DNA of 64,000 nucleotides from NCBI RefSeq assembly GCF_000002075.1, contig NW_004797931.1, forward strand, positions 162,334 through 226,333. The letters run 5' to 3'. The position numbers and the translations under genes are program-made. This document shows, one piece after another, positions 1 to 12,649 of the stretch. Each line of letters begins with the position of its first letter. Position 1 is the first letter of the stretch. The notes beneath the pieces are model-generated. The model saw only the letters and a program-made list of their open reading frames with translations, was not told where the DNA came from and ran no database searches. Origin of the DNA: Aplysia californica (taxonomy: Eukaryota > Mollusca > Gastropoda > Aplysiida > Aplysiidae).

Positions 1-621
1 GGGCACTGTGTGGTTCCTAGATCGATTATATTTTGCCAGACCGTGTCCGCGGTCGATATTTCGGCACGAAAGAGACAAGACTGGACGTTACAATATTATT
101 ATTGTATTCGGAAAAGGATACTGGCCTACCTCACTGAGATATATATATATAAGATTTAATGTCACCAATTTACATGTTTGTTTGAGTAAAGAGTAGGACA
201 TCGATACGACTACTGTCATTTAAGTGTCGGGGAAAAGTTAAACAGAAAAACGGAAACAACAGAGGGAAAGGAAAATAGTAAGACATAGATCTACCAGTGG
301 CACACTCCAATCACCCACAATTTACAACAAGCATGAAAGACCTACAAATCTTGGTAAAAAGAACAGGTTGACAACAAAAAAACAAAAACACAGCAGCAGA
401 TTCTACAAACACCCGTTACCGTAGTTGGAAGAACCTCAAATAAAGAAAAGGAAAGAAATTAAGACACGTTCTTTGTGGGGCTAGGCCAACAATTACCAAT
501 TTATTTATTGCAAATAAACTTATAATGCAGATATAATACACTGAAATTGATGTTGATGTGAAAGTAAAGGAGCCATAACTTAAAGAAGGAAAGTTGGAAG
601 ATGGAAGGGGATGTTGCATGA
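1..621. other. Unassigned intergenic sequence
   Basis: No recognisable exon, RNA gene or repeat was seen on either strand. The short open frames here have no family resemblance and no splice context. AT-rich spacer is the most that can be said. Confidence 0.5.
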
Positions 622-905
622 TTATAATGTTGTGGCGCACAAAAAAAATTCAAAGGTGGAGCACTTTACTTTGATGTAGGTGCTTTTACACCACCATTGA
701 CACAATTTAGATCGTTTTACGAGGCGGTTTCGAGCCTGCCTGATAGGGCCAACCCGGTTGGAGAGGCTAGGGACACAACGTCCCAGCAAAAAGTTCGAGA
801 TACTCGATTTAATTCTCGCTACACGGGATTCGAACTCAGGTCTGCTCCGTGCGACGAAGAAGTGCCCAACCGCTACACCACAGACGTCGGTCGTGAAGAA
901 CTCTA
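622..905 (-). repeat. tRNA-derived SINE, partial
   Basis: Read on the minus strand, the right end has a tRNA-like head. An A-box-like TGGTGTAGCGGTTGGGC is followed by a B-box GAGTTCGAATCCC about 35 bases on (roughly 885 down to 825). The body continues leftward past 740 and shows recognisable similarity to the SINE at 6636-6995. The promoter boxes are those of RNA polymerase III. The 3' end is not clearly preserved. Confidence 0.6.
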
Positions 906-2112
906 TCACTTTGTCCTGAGATAGACCAAGAAAGGGCACGCGTATAACTCAGTTGGTGTCTTGCTGCCTTTTGGTGAAGATGACACTGTTTGAATCTTTT
1001 CTTTACATATGTGAAGCGTGCTTACAAAATGAGTAGCTTCTCCTATTCTATCCCCTTGGGAATAGGTACATCACGCTTATAGGTGGAGTTTTTAATATCT
1101 ATAACTATGAAATCATAAAGGGCATGTTATACATTAAAAATATGACATCAATAAGACATCTGCAAATTTTACCCTTTTGTCGATTTTTTGTCAATATCTC
1201 CATTTGTGGATTGCGAGAAGTAACTCATTTTGTCAGCTCCTATCACATATAATACGGGCATTCAGAACTTGGGACGAAAGTAGAAAAAGTTGGGAGGGAG
1301 AGTTATTATAGATCCCTCTCCCACCTGGCTCAGGCCTATCGAAGATGGACGCTCAATCCAGAGGTCCTGCCTTTGAAACAAAAGAGTGTTGAAAGTTGCG
1401 CTGAACCCATACGGTGCCATACCATAACATTGGTAAAAATGAAAAAATCAACCCAGGAAAAGAAGACTGACGCCAAAGTAAATAATAGGCCCTACATAAT
1501 GTACACAAAAATGTAAACCCAGCTTAAGAGTTCCTGATGTGTTATTTCAACTTTGAACTTTGAAGTTGGAGAAATAGCATTGGCACCATCGCCGTGTCTC
1601 CTCACCTTCCCCAGGGTATAATGTAAAGGGAATGGGCTTCAATATGATTATGTATTCTGACACACACATGAACACAAAAACTGAGCCACTCAGTTTTATT
1701 TGATCGGAAAAGTAAACACGTTGATATTGCAAGGACACAATGATTGCCATAAAATGTGAGGCAAAGCAATATCATAAGACAGAAATAGCACACGAATAGC
1801 AAGGCTTAGGCCCGAGAAAAGTTTTAGTGGCGCCCCCCACCGGCATATTGTTCAAGACAATTAAAAAGGAGCAACCGTGAGGAGTATAAAATGAAGAGTA
1901 CATTCCCGGATCACGCAACTCGGAGAGGAAAAAAAGAAGGCGGGAGGGGGAGAAGGGGTATACAAACATTGAATACGAATGCTCCTTCACTCATGACTAA
2001 GTGCATGTAGTATGTAGCTAGAAATTGCTGAGAAAAATTGGATTGTAAGAACGTTTTAAACCCCCCCCCCCCCCCCCCCAACTGAATTTCGAATTGAAGG
2101 TGTAATTGTTTG
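906..2112. other. Unassigned intergenic sequence with poly-C tract
   Basis: No gene or known repeat was recognised. A run of about 20 C lies near 2060-2079. Short open frames on both strands lack any family resemblance. Confidence 0.5.
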
Positions 2113-2428
2113 TTTTAGTAAGGTTTTATGGCTCTCTCAACTGCATAAGGTCATATAATAAGCGCCAAGGGGTGGATGTCAAAAGAGAAGTCCAAACGGG
2201 GAATCAGGCTTACTTTGCTCACCTTTCTAGCGTCAACAGCACAAAGTCTGCTGCAACTATCAAGGCACCCCAGAAACAGCAGTTCACAAGAAACACGACT
2301 TGCAAAAGAAGTAGAGGATAAGTGACGGTAGTAAGGAAGAGGAAAGAAAAAGCAGCAGTTTCCCCCTATGTTGTTCAGGCACAGTATGAGCATGGCATTG
2401 ATAAATCAGCCCATTCACAATTCTACTG

Positions 2429-2429
<1 letters not shown>

Positions 2430-2484
<55 letters not shown>

Positions 2485-2817
2485 TGCATTTATATAGCGC
2501 ATATTTATGCTCAAGAGCATGCTCTATGCGCTTTACAACTATTATTACCCCAGCAGACCCTCTGAGAAGACACAGAAACATTCTCAGCTTCCGAGGAAGA
2601 ATACAGTGCAAGCTGCGGATTTCACGCGCTCAAACACTATCAAACTGACAAGATCTTTCACTGTCTATAGCCGGGTACCCATTTCTACCTGGGTGAAGTG
2701 AGGAAAATTTGTGCAAAGTGCCTTTCCCAAGGACACAACGTCGGGCCCCTGACGAGATTCGAACCCACGACCTTGCGGTTGCGAATCCGAGAGCCTAACC
2801 ACTAGACCACCGACGCC
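2430..2817 (-). mobile_element. Full-length tRNA-derived SINE with LINE-type 3' tail
   Basis: On the minus strand the 5' end at 2817 is tRNA-like. An A-box TGGTCTAGTGGTTAGG is followed by a B-box GGTTCGAATCTC. A conserved central block follows (AAGGCACTTTGCAC, then ATGGGTACCCGGC). The tail contains AAGCGCATAGAGCA and TGCGCTATATAAATGCAATT and ends in an ATT repeat. The same tail closes the LINE at 41750-42262, which suggests that a LINE of that type mobilises this SINE. The element sits inside the family-1 repeat that flanks it on both sides. Confidence 0.85.
2431..2484. repeat. (AAT)n microsatellite
   Basis: About 18 uninterrupted AAT units form the 3' tail of the adjacent minus-strand SINE. 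The poly-Asn, poly-Ile and poly-Tyr open frames across it are artefacts of the repeat. Confidence 0.95.
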
Positions 2818-2960
2818 ATGTTAATACCCCCCCCCCCCCTTGGGAATGGCTTAAAGACACTTCAGTCAGTAGCATTGCCTTGGGGGGGGGGGAGTTAAAA
2901 GTGTCCGAAAAATAAATGATTTAAGTCACATTTTGAAAAAAAAAAAATTCAAAAATAAGA

Positions 2961-3000
2961 GCGCTCATATGACCTTATGCAGTTGCGAGCGCGGTAAAAC
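2961..3000 (+). repeat. Isolated SINE 3' tail fragment
   Basis: Forty bases match the tail GCGCTCATATGACCTTATGC followed by AGTTGCGAGCGC, which closes several SINEs in this window. Nothing of the body remains, so it is a truncated relic in plus orientation. Confidence 0.7.
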
Positions 3001-5694
3001 CCTGTACTACTACTACTATAAAAATAAGAGTCCTTCGTACATGTACATTATTTTGACACATGTTAGGGAAGACAATGCAACATAGCATTTGATTTGAATG
3101 AAATGACAGTATGACTTTAACTTTAGATCTGAGTTTTGGACTTTACAAACTACCCAAACTTGGTAGAGCATGTATTTCATGCCTAAGTCCAACTGATTTT
3201 TTTTCTTACTTGACCTCAAAGTGACTTAGAGTAGACCCTTTATATTTCCTAGTATTCCAACTGCTTGCAAGGCGGATTGTTTAGACTGTATCTCTGAGAG
3301 CCAACCAGGGCTGCGTGGTCCCCATGACAATGAAATATAAGAAACCTGACTTTGGAACTAAAATAACTCAGGCTGGCAGAATGGCAAGATATGGATTGTT
3401 CAGATATGTCCCAGTCCCAGAAACAACGTCCAACTATTGGCAACGCTAAAAAGATGACCCCCATGAAAGCTCATCAAGCAACCTCACACTCACACTATTT
3501 CACTCAGCCGGAAATCACTTCTACTATTTCGGTCCAGTAGGGATTACAGAAAGCGTCGGAACTATTAAACCTATCGCTACCATTCGCACATTCTTTCTCC
3601 CACAATTTAAAAAAATGTTAGTAACGTAGTAGGAGTAAAGAAAAGTCACACTGACGATCACCCAGTGCTGTGAAAGAGCAAGATAGCCAGAAGCAGCAGA
3701 GAAAGAGCGCAGTAGAAGTAGAACATACCAGAGGCGCCTTCCTCGGCCATGCACTTTTAGTGAATGATCGCATGCCGCCACCATTCACGTATTATTTCTT
3801 TTCATGTCTATTGCCAAGTGCCGTTGTTCAGTAGGGTAAACTGAGGACAATGGGACCTAGTATCTTTCTTAGGGATACAACATACTACCAGGGAATGGAC
3901 GTTTTTTGTTAGCCCATATCCTTCGTCTTGCCACTGGACTGGGTAACCAAAATAAGCATACATATATATAAAAATTTATATGTATATATTGCTGTTTCGG
4001 CTAGGTAGGCCTATATCACTAAGCACTCAATCAAAAACTATGAACTCCACGTAACTTGTACCTTTGGCCTTCGAAACTCAATAAATCTGAATGGAGAGGT
4101 TTTGTTTAAAAATTAAAGCGGCAGCAAAGGGCTGTGGTACACGTAATAATAACAAACAAGTGCTCATTCTTAAATCAAAGAATTAATTTGCGTGCCCGTA
4201 TTGTTCATAGATTCTAATTTTTTTTAACTTGTAGCAGTAACACTGGGTGAAAGTAAGTAGATTTTTTAAAAGTAGGCCTACAGGTGACCTGCATTCTTGC
4301 ATCTATCATCTATATATAGTTATCTAAATCTGTCAATCTCATATTTCGCCCCGCTGTCACATTCTCGTACGTGAAATTTACTTTCGCGGGTTTAAAATAC
4401 AGCGAGCTGTCGACCCCGCAGTACGTACAAGAACCCTCACTCGGGTCGATGTAATAATATAGTCTCAAAAATGGAAGTGCATGCAAGTGCAAGCCCATGC
4501 AAGCATACAAGTTCTCAGTGAGACAGCATTCACCGATTATGCTAATAATTGTGTCAGTCTGGCGTTAGCTTATGTTAAAGGGCGTGAATGTTGACATAGG
4601 GTGGAAGAAAGTCTAAGGAGCCGAGGGTATTCAGTTTGAATCAGTTCAGGAGCCTTGGTTTGATAATCGGCGAGCTGAGTCTGCACTTGACTTAGGCTAT
4701 TGGCAAACTGACGTCGGGAGACAAGGGGGAGAAAGTGCTACAGGACGTCATTTGAGTCAATTTGACAGAATGTCACAAACGTCACTGTCACTGGCAAGTG
4801 CGCTGTGTCCGTGAGCAAGGTCAGCTGTTTAAGGACGAGCAGCAGCAGGCTAAAGGCAAGGTTGCGGCACGTTTCAAACCATGATCATAATAAACAAATC
4901 AGAAACACGAATTGGCATCATGTGTTTTAAAGTAATATAGCGAGCATATTGTTGATTGCCTTTTTAACTTTCAGACAAATAAAAAACAGATTGGCAGGAT
5001 TAGAATAGAAGTTATTCAGTACCTCAGAACAGCGATTCTTCAACTTCAAGCGTTGTCGAAAGACCAGAAAGTGTGTCCTCAAAGACTGAAACTGAAAGAG
5101 TTCACCTTTTTAAAAAAAGCTTTGCGCCAGCGGCGGCCAGCAATGGAAAATGAAAACCCACTCCCGGGAAAGACAATGCGTCGTGGGTTTTTCTCTTTTC
5201 TTTACTGTTGTTATATTTTGAGCTATATATTATAGGCCTGCGTGAAATCGCCCAGTTATAGTTGTCCACCATTTTCAGGGAACAAAATGACCCTCAACCT
5301 TTTGTAGTAGGGCCACACAGGCAGGATTTGTGAGTTATTCATGATTCATTCTCAATGAGCTGACTTCATCATTACCACCATCATCGTTCTTGTTAAGTAG
5401 AAGTAAAACATATGGAGCCACGACATAATTTTGAAGAATCTACGGCATTGGACATATATTATTATTATCAAAACTTGTAAGATTTTTAAGGCTTCTTCGG
5501 GATCATTTGTAGAAAAAAAGACACCATCATCATCAATTGTGTAGTCCCGTTGGCCGTTGCGGCGTCAAGTATGACTGTCCACTAATCTCTTCCACTCTCT
5601 TTTCATGTGTTGCTTGCCGCCACAGCCAGTTATCAAGTTCTTTAAGGAAAAGAGGACTATGTAGATCAATCTGTCTTTGGTTTATATTTTTTAG
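3001..5694. other. Unassigned intergenic sequence
   Basis: No exon, repeat family or RNA gene was recognised on either strand. A short AT repeat (TATATATA) lies near 3963-3990. Small open frames such as 5053-5235 have no recognisable family. Confidence 0.45.
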
Positions 5695-6500
5695 GGGGGG
5701 GGGTGAAGTATTTTTATGGCGCTCGCAACTGCGTGGCTTAAAGGCGCTTTTATGTAGATCTATTTGAGCGCGCGAGGCACATCAAACATTTTCAGTTGGT
5801 AGGAAATTTTGAATTTTGCCCGGGTTGCGGCCGAAGCCAACTCCTTATCAATTTTGGACCACCAAGGAATCTTTAAGTGCGCAATCAGCACACGAGACCT
5901 CCGATATTTTTCGCTCTTATCTGAGAAGTCTAGGTGTTAGATCTTACCTACCGAGATCTACTGACCACAGTGAAGAGACGAAAACTAAAATGGTATGGGC
6001 ATGTCACAAGATCCACAGGACTTGCCAAAACAATCCTGCAAGGAACCGTACAAGGAAAGAGAAAGAGAGGAAGGCAGAGGAGATGGGAGGACAACATTAC
6101 AGAGTGGACAGGAAAGACGATGGGTGACAATCTGAGGACAGCAGAGGACAAAAATAGATGGCGAGAGCTGGTTTTCCAGTGCAGTGGGGCCCCAACCACG
6201 GGATAGAAGAAGAAGACCATAAGGTTAGGGATGTGGCTGAAAGAGCAGTAAGAACGAGCAAAAGGGTAGTTAGCAGTAGAAAAGCTGCAGAAAGAGCCAT
6301 GAACTTAAGAGTTAGAGGAGGGGGCAAGGGGCAGAAAGAGGAAATGAAAGCAGGCGACATAACATTGTTAGAGAGCAGGAAAGGAGGTGAAAGTTAAAGG
6401 AGAAAATTTAAGAATTTCCATCGCTTTCCAGATTCCAACGCGGGACCTATTGAGTGAGAAGTGAACACTGTAACCTCTTGCCAACGGGAGCACCCCTCTG
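5695..6500 (-). repeat. Decayed tRNA-derived SINE split by a LINE fragment
   Basis: Minus-strand reading starts with a worn tRNA-like head near 6497-6425 and a T/C-rich body to about 6210. After the LINE insert it resumes from about 5935 to 5702 with the block that contains TTGGTAGGAAATTTTGAATT on the plus strand. The whole is homologous to the better preserved copy at 54545-55066. The tail is diverged. Confidence 0.7.
5940..6206 (+). mobile_element. LINE 3' coding end (reverse transcriptase C-terminus)
   Basis: The frame open at 5934-6206 contains KRRKLKWYGHVTR, then GKRKRGRQRRWEDNITEW and a terminal SGAPTTG. This is the C-terminal signature of a non-LTR retrotransposon ORF2 (KWYGHV then GRP/GRQRR-W-D). 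Only the last 80 or so codons are present, as expected for a 5'-truncated insertion. It interrupts a SINE. Clade is not assigned. Confidence 0.85.
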
Positions 6501-6635
6501 TCACCTTAGAGCCAATTTCAACAAAACGTTGAACAAATAAAATTCACCCCAATCAGTCTGTAAGTGTAAGGTAAACTCCCAACTACGAAAATTGAAAATT
6601 AATAGATCTAAATTTTTATAAGTGTCTTTTTTAGT

Positions 6636-6995
6636 TTTAGTAAGTGTTTTACGGCACTTGCAACACAATAATGTCATATAAGGGCTGAAGATTAGAGGTG
6701 TCACAAGAGAGTAACAAACACAAAAAAGAGGGGAGATAAAGACGATAAGATGTTTGATAGGAAAGAAGAAACAAACCACAACAGAGCACCCGTCAACCAC
6801 ACACAAAGAGTCTTTACACAATTTAGATCATTCAGGAGGCAGGCTTCGACCCTGCTTGTCAAGGCCAGCCCATGCCCAATGTTCGAGCAGAGGACCAAGA
6901 TACTTGATAAAAATTCTCCCCACACAAGAATCAAGCTCAGGCTTTCTGTGAGCAACGGCGAAGCACGTAACCCCTACATCACAGACACTAGTTCA
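6636..6995 (-). repeat. tRNA-derived SINE
   Basis: On the minus strand a degraded tRNA head (A-box near 6985-6965, B-box-like CCTGAGCTTGATTC near 6930) leads into a body like that at 622-905. The copy ends in the shared tail form GCAAGTGCCGTAAAACACTT near 6640. The tail is the mouse-ear of the family: TTATATGAC then TTGCAAGTGCCGT. Confidence 0.65.
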
Positions 6996-7165
6996 AACTT
7001 AGTTTTATACGGCACTTGTAACACAATTAGGTCATACATGTATAAGATTACAGTTGTTACAAGAGAGTAACAAACACAAAAAAGGAGGAGAGATAAGGAA
7101 GATAGATATTTGAGAGGAAAGAAGGAGCAAACCACACCAGAGCACCCGCCAGCCACCAACAGACG
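6996..7165 (-). repeat. SINE 3' half, family 2
   Basis: This is a truncated second copy next to the SINE at 6636-6995. It carries the tail (plus strand TTATACGGCACTTGTAAC) and the block ending in AGAGCACCCGCCAGCCACC. The same block recurs at 17694-17869 and, inverted, near 53510. Confidence 0.6.
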
Positions 7166-10100
7166 CTCAAACTATGTATACGTCACGTACATAACACAGG
7201 AAAATAAACACATTAATATATCACGGTACAGACAATTTATTAATAATGAGCTGGTGAGAAGGAATACACAGAAATGTTATAGTCCACAAATTGTTTCACC
7301 ATCAGTTGCTTTTTTTTTGTGTGTGTGGAAAAACAGCACAGTCAGTTTTCACATACCATGTGCATTGTTAAATAAAAGCAACGAAATTACAACAAAAATG
7401 GTCCACATCAACTTCGGGGAGAAAAACAAAATAATCCAAAACACAAGACTACCAAATATGTGTACAACATAGACAAACAGAACCACCTAACACCAGGTGT
7501 TTAGACTTCCCATCTTTAAGCCAGACATGCAAACAAATATTACACAGCAGGCCAAAAGTACAGCAAGGGTGTTATAAAAAGAGTAGCTCTCATCAGAAAC
7601 AGATCGGAAGAAAACAATTAAGTTGTATGATAAAAGTTTTGTCTTAGTCTTAGCCTCTGGCAAGTGTCATTCCTAAAAGAAGGAGTCACAATAAAATGGG
7701 TTCTTTAACTTGAAGACTAACATCTATACTCTACAATTTCAGTATTGAATCATTCTTATACTGGTGCAGACAATTCCATCCAATTAAACATTAAAAGACA
7801 GAGAGGAGAAAGATTCAGAACATTCCACAAAGTATAGGGAAATCACTTATGAAATAGGTTTCCCTCTACCCCATAAAATTCTTCATCTGACAGATAAGTA
7901 AATTTCAAACAAAGCTGTGAATTTCACTCTTGTTGGCAAAACCCCACAACTGAACATGCCTTGTGCACACCTTATGTACACACAAAGGATGTGTGAACAA
8001 GCAACGAGAGTAGTGAGATGGATAAATAGAATAAAATAAGTGCTTGAAAAGAGACTGTGCCTGGAAAAAGTTTGGCGAGGACAAAAATTATTACGCCACC
8101 CTAAAGTAGCAAATACTTTTTAGAGAGTGCAATCTGAAGTTGATTTACGAACATTGGTGAAAGGAATTTATTCCGGGACAAGAGTTGGTCCGTGTTAATA
8201 AAAGATAAAACACTGGCAAGTCTGTCCACTGTGCCAAGCAATGGGACATTCAAAGGGGGCAGTCTACAATGCTGACTGAGAACACCAAGACCAAATATTC
8301 ATAAGAATCCATTGCAAAAAAAGTATGAGCAACACAGGATGACCTACACTCAATCCCTACATTAATGACATCATGCTGGAGACTGCAATGTTATTATAAT
8401 TATCAGTCCAGGGAGAAACATCACATCAAAATTACCACATATTTTTTTTTACCAAACAGCATAAAGAAAAAGTTAATACAAAATGAAAAAGTACATCACT
8501 AGATTCTACGTACTACAATTTTTGGTGTTGACACCTTTAAGGGGATCCACTGGTCAGATCAGTAAATATTTTGAAAAAATATCAGTTTTCGGATTTTGGA
8601 GTATCTTAATAGATATCAATATCAAGGATCCATCTTTAGAAGCCTAATTCCTTTATCAAACTTATAAATAGCTGGAAAACGCATTTAAGACAAGTAGCAA
8701 TGTAGGAAAATCTTCACCAAAAATTATCTCTCTTTGCAGTTTTCTCAGAATTGTTGATCTGACCAGGTTGCAAAACTATATTCAGTAGATCTCAGAAAGT
8801 TACTGTCAGAAGTGTTTCACATTTGGACACAATCTTTTATACACATTTCTCTATAACTTTACAGGAGCATTTTTGCTGTTTATGGAACACATTTGGAGTT
8901 TTAGGCCTGTTTTATTTTACAAAATCTTAAAACATTGGAGACCTGAATGTAGAGCATAGCAAGGACTGTAAGGCTCACAAGTCAGTACAGAACATTCAAA
9001 TTTGGCTCTGTAAGGTTGTTCTACCTACCAACAGTAATCGCCATGCCAAATATTAGGCTTCTATCTTGATGAGTGTTGATGATTGACAAAATATAAAATT
9101 GGTTTTAAAAATGCTGAACCAATCCTTTATTTTTGATGGCTCGAGATTACTAAGGCTAAAATCTTGAATTTTTTGCTTGATAACCTTTTTTTGTACTATG
9201 TCACACCCTTTGATGCAGAAAAGCAAGCGTTAGACCAAAAACTGTAGCATTTGGGTGTTGACCATAGCTACACCCCCTTAAAATCACTTGCCAAGACAAT
9301 TGTACAGAAGTCCACGTGGAAAACAAATCAATCAACTAGGAAATCCACTTAATCCTGCAACCCACTTCACACCAGACACATAACAAAAAATACATCACAT
9401 TACCTTTACTATGACTATGACACAATAGCATAAACATGCAGGCTACCACCTTTACTCAAAGTGAAGACTTCATAAGTCAAAAGAGGTAACAAACTTGGGT
9501 TTATGACCATTTTACAGTGACTACAACTTCATAGCTAGTGACCAATATGTACATTTTCCTCCCCCCATTAGTCACACTGCATAATTTTTTTTCTGAACCT
9601 GTTAGCGCTGAAGATCAACTCCCTCTCACTATACAACAAAAACAAAAAGCGAAAACCTTTGATTATGTTATACCGAGTATGAAAAATGTATGACCTTTTG
9701 AAATGACTATTAATCAATTCTACACTCACACAGCATAACCATAAGACCACCGCAATCATTCACCAAGACAGGTCAAACACCCTGTATATCAAAACATTTC
9801 AGTAACGGGCAAAGTCACCAATGCGAGACCAAACAATGCCTCCCACTATTCCCAAGACAGTGCAGTGTCCGCAACAAGTTGACAGTTTGTGGCCATAGAG
9901 AAGTCACGCAACAACAGACTGCTTCTTGAAGACGGAAAAAAGGGGGGCGTGGGTGAGGGAGGGGGGTTTACTCTACTCTAAAGAAAGAAATAGGTAGGGG
10001 TAAGGGCCTTAACCAGAATGTCGTTCCATATGTACAGATCTACCCTGACACCAAGTCAAACAAATTTAAAGGTGCACTAACAAAGGCTGATTGATACCTC

Positions 10101-11418
10101 TGTTTGAATGCGTTCCCATTTCTAGAAAAAGGACATGTCAGCAGCTTTTAAAATTCGAAATCAGCTTAGGATCAATTTTGACCAAATACACTCCTCTTTA
10201 AATGAGTGACTCTTCTTTCTTCTCTCACAAAGCATGAACACAATCTTATATACATGTACTTGGCAGTGCTCAAACATTTCCCAAACCCACAGGTCACAGG
10301 TAGCCTAAGTTCAAAACAATGTCTTCGTAACCCACTAACGCTGATTAATCTATACTGTAAATTATTTCTCCCTTGGGTCCAAACTGAAACACAGCCACAC
10401 CCAGCGTGAACTGGGACAACATACAAACCGAACACACTATCATACCATACATCAACACATGCATTTACCATTCAAATTTCCTATGAGATTATGATGATGT
10501 CTTAGGGGTAAGATAAAAATGAAAACTGTACATGTGTAACGAGTGAGTGAGAGCACGACTTAAGAAACCCCAAAGTGCGTGTCCGTTCTTGATCTGAACT
10601 TGGGGGCTCATGACGATATCCAAGATAGCACTCTCCTCCAGTAACTTTTTAACTCCTGGAAAGAGAGAATGGGGGTGTACAAGGTTTTTAAAAAGTGCAA
10701 CGGAAGACCAATAAATATTTGTAAAATGTAAACTCATTTTCAAATTCATTAAGTGCTAGGGCAAAAATAGTTTTAGAGGTAATAATGAATTTAATAATAA
10801 TCGAGAGATCATTTCTAGTGTCCACTCCCTGGTGACCTTTAGGCACTTGACAATAAAACAAAATTTCAAAAGCTTATACCACGACCCATTCAAGGTACGA
10901 GCTGTGACAGGATATCTCAATTCTGTACAGTCTACTGCATGAGTGAATCAGGAAACCCAACTGAGCCCCAAGTACTGCACACTATACTTTGAACACAATG
11001 TAGCACAGGACAGTATTCTGTCTATAGTTAGATGCATACATTGCACAAACAATGAAAGCTATATAGTTCTGGAAACGCGCAAAGAATAACTTAGCGTTCA
11101 TTTAGATTCATGGAGATTCGTCATGTACCAGTCAATAGCCAGCTATACACTCACAGCTGCCTCAACTGCAGATTGCCACCTCAAAGGCAGGCATGCACTT
11201 TTCGAAAAGAAAAAAGGATCAACAGACAAGAGAACCTATGCACAGAACAGTTCCATACAATACTGAGCACCCAATAACTTTGCTTCTCTATTACGTACTT
11301 AAATATTTGAAAGCCTGCACAAATGCAAACAAGTTTCCAGCAAATTACATCAGTGACAATTGGGACCATTAATTAGAATTTCTGAAAAGCAATAAGTAAC
11401 CTGAATGATTGGGGCACT
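7166..11418. other. Downstream region of the SR-protein gene, possible distal 3' UTR
   Basis: No coding exon was recognised. The sequence is unique-looking and, read on the minus strand, T-rich in the manner of an animal 3' UTR. A minus-strand AATAAA lies at 7236-7241 and could be a distal polyadenylation signal. A weak TTAA-flanked candidate element lies at 8539-9279. No clear repeat family was seen in most of it. Confidence 0.4.
8539..9279. mobile_element. Possible TTAA-flanked DNA element
   Basis: The left end reads TTAAGGGGATCCAC and the right end ACACCCCCTTAA, so GGGG-type ends point inward from TTAA on both sides. The match beyond the first four bases is poor, and no coding remnant is visible. 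Kolobok- or piggyBac-type MITEs use TTAA, but chance cannot be excluded. Confidence 0.3.
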
Positions 11419-11424
11419 TTTATT
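11419..11424 (-). terminator. Candidate polyadenylation signal of the SR-protein gene
   Basis: Minus-strand AATAAA lies about 1.2 kb downstream of the likely stop codon of the SR-protein gene, in a T-rich, repeat-poor stretch interrupted only by one MITE. It is the nearest clear canonical hexamer noticed. Use of this site rather than 7236-7241 is inference. Confidence 0.4.
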
Positions 11425-11848
11425 CATGTGAGTTCAAAAGAAGCGCAGTGACAACATTAAGTCACTTATGCAGTGCTTCCAACAGCTGAAGATGAAAAGT
11501 AAGGAACATTTTGTCTGGGGTCCAGGGACAGCGTCCCGGTGTGGGTTCAGGGAGCGAAACCCCCGAAGAAAATGAAATTCAGTACTTTTAGAGGGTTACA
11601 AATGGCATTTGGGAGCCTGTTTGAAGAGAACACAAACAACCCATAACATCTATTTTTTTCATCTAGATTATTGCTCAAAGTAGAGTAGTAACTTGAATGG
11701 CTCAATAGTGTGAGAGTTGTAAGAAAAACACACCGCCAGCAAAGAAACAAAACAATTTTAACACACCTAGAACTTGATCAACAGAATATACAAAGTTCAG
11801 CTATGGTTAAACGAAGCACATGGTCACAATAGTGATCATAGTGAAATA

Positions 11849-12219
11849 CAGTGGAAACCATATATAACAGGCCCGGTTAAAAGTTATCGGCAATAACAGG
11901 GCCTCACCGGAGCCCAATTGATTATAGTAGGGACAAAGGCTCGTTAACAAAGTGTAAAAGGTAAGAGAGAGGGAGAGAAACACACAGTGGGTGATGTGAA
12001 AGAGGGCAACGGTGTACTGTAGACTTCGATCTAGCCTTAAGCCTAGCTACACGCACGCGTAATATGTCATGCGCAGGCCATGGGGAACTACCCATGAATA
12101 AATACAGTTGGATTAGTCCACAAATGCTTACTTCCCTTGCTTTTCTGATTTAACACGGATCTGATATAACAGGACTTTTTCTCTGGTCCCATCATCCCTG
12201 TTATATCAGGTTTCCATTG
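11849..12219. mobile_element. pogo/Tc1-like MITE
   Basis: The ends are inverted: CAGTGGAAACCATATATAAC at left and, read inward from the right, CAATGGAAACCTGATATAAC. TA lies immediately outside both ends (11847-11848 and 12220-12221). TA target duplication and CAGTGGAA ends fit Tc1/mariner-pogo MITEs. The 371-bp interior has no coding capacity. It lies in the putative 3' UTR of the SR-protein gene. Confidence 0.8.
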
Positions 12220-12649
12220 TATTGGCCATTAAATACAGATAACAGGCAAGACAGCCAAACAAATACAAGAGGAATAATAAAGCTTAAAACCCATTAGTGG
12301 CACCTTCCACGACTTACAAATACAGCATAGATGTATAGCCAGATCAGAACCAAAAACAGCTAGAACATGTCTCAAGGGATCTGTTAATAGAGTTGTGCTT
12401 CCATAAATAGGAAAAAGAAGACAAGAACCTGACAAAGACCATATAGAAGGAAAAAAACAAACCCCATAAAACCCTGATAACACCAAACAATTCCTTCATG
12501 TTCAGCAGATTTCTTATCAAGGGAAGTTGTAATGCAAAGAATAAAATGGGGGGGGGGTAACATTTGAAATCCTTTCCAAGTCAAGGTCATTTTGTGCGAA
12601 ATGCTTTCAAGTGAAACAAATTTTACTGTACTTGCTGTTATGCATTCAC

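Larger units (their letters stand above)
2113..2895 (-). repeat. SINE-like repeat, family 1, interrupted by another SINE
   Basis: This is one of four copies of the same roughly 480-bp repeat in the window (others at 17637-18197, 52085-52385 and 59236-59600). Read on the minus strand it ends in a tail related to GCAGTTGCGAGCGCCGTAAA (here diverged), shared with other SINE families here. The copy resumes after the inserted SINE at about 2818 with the block that contains TGGCTTAAAGACACTTCAGTC. No tRNA head was found, so its class is inferred from the shared tail. Confidence 0.65.

Noticed and set aside
2284-2611. Poly-Ile, poly-Asn and poly-Tyr open frames
   Set aside because: They are six-frame translations of the (AAT)n tail of a SINE, with no start, splice or homology support.
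5948-6360. Minus-strand frames of 87-90 codons
   Set aside because: They are shadows of the plus-strand LINE end, which has the diagnostic motifs.
10172-10471. 99-codon minus-strand frame as a further exon of the SR-protein gene
   Set aside because: Its translation lacks RS content and it is not preceded by a splice acceptor in the right phase.
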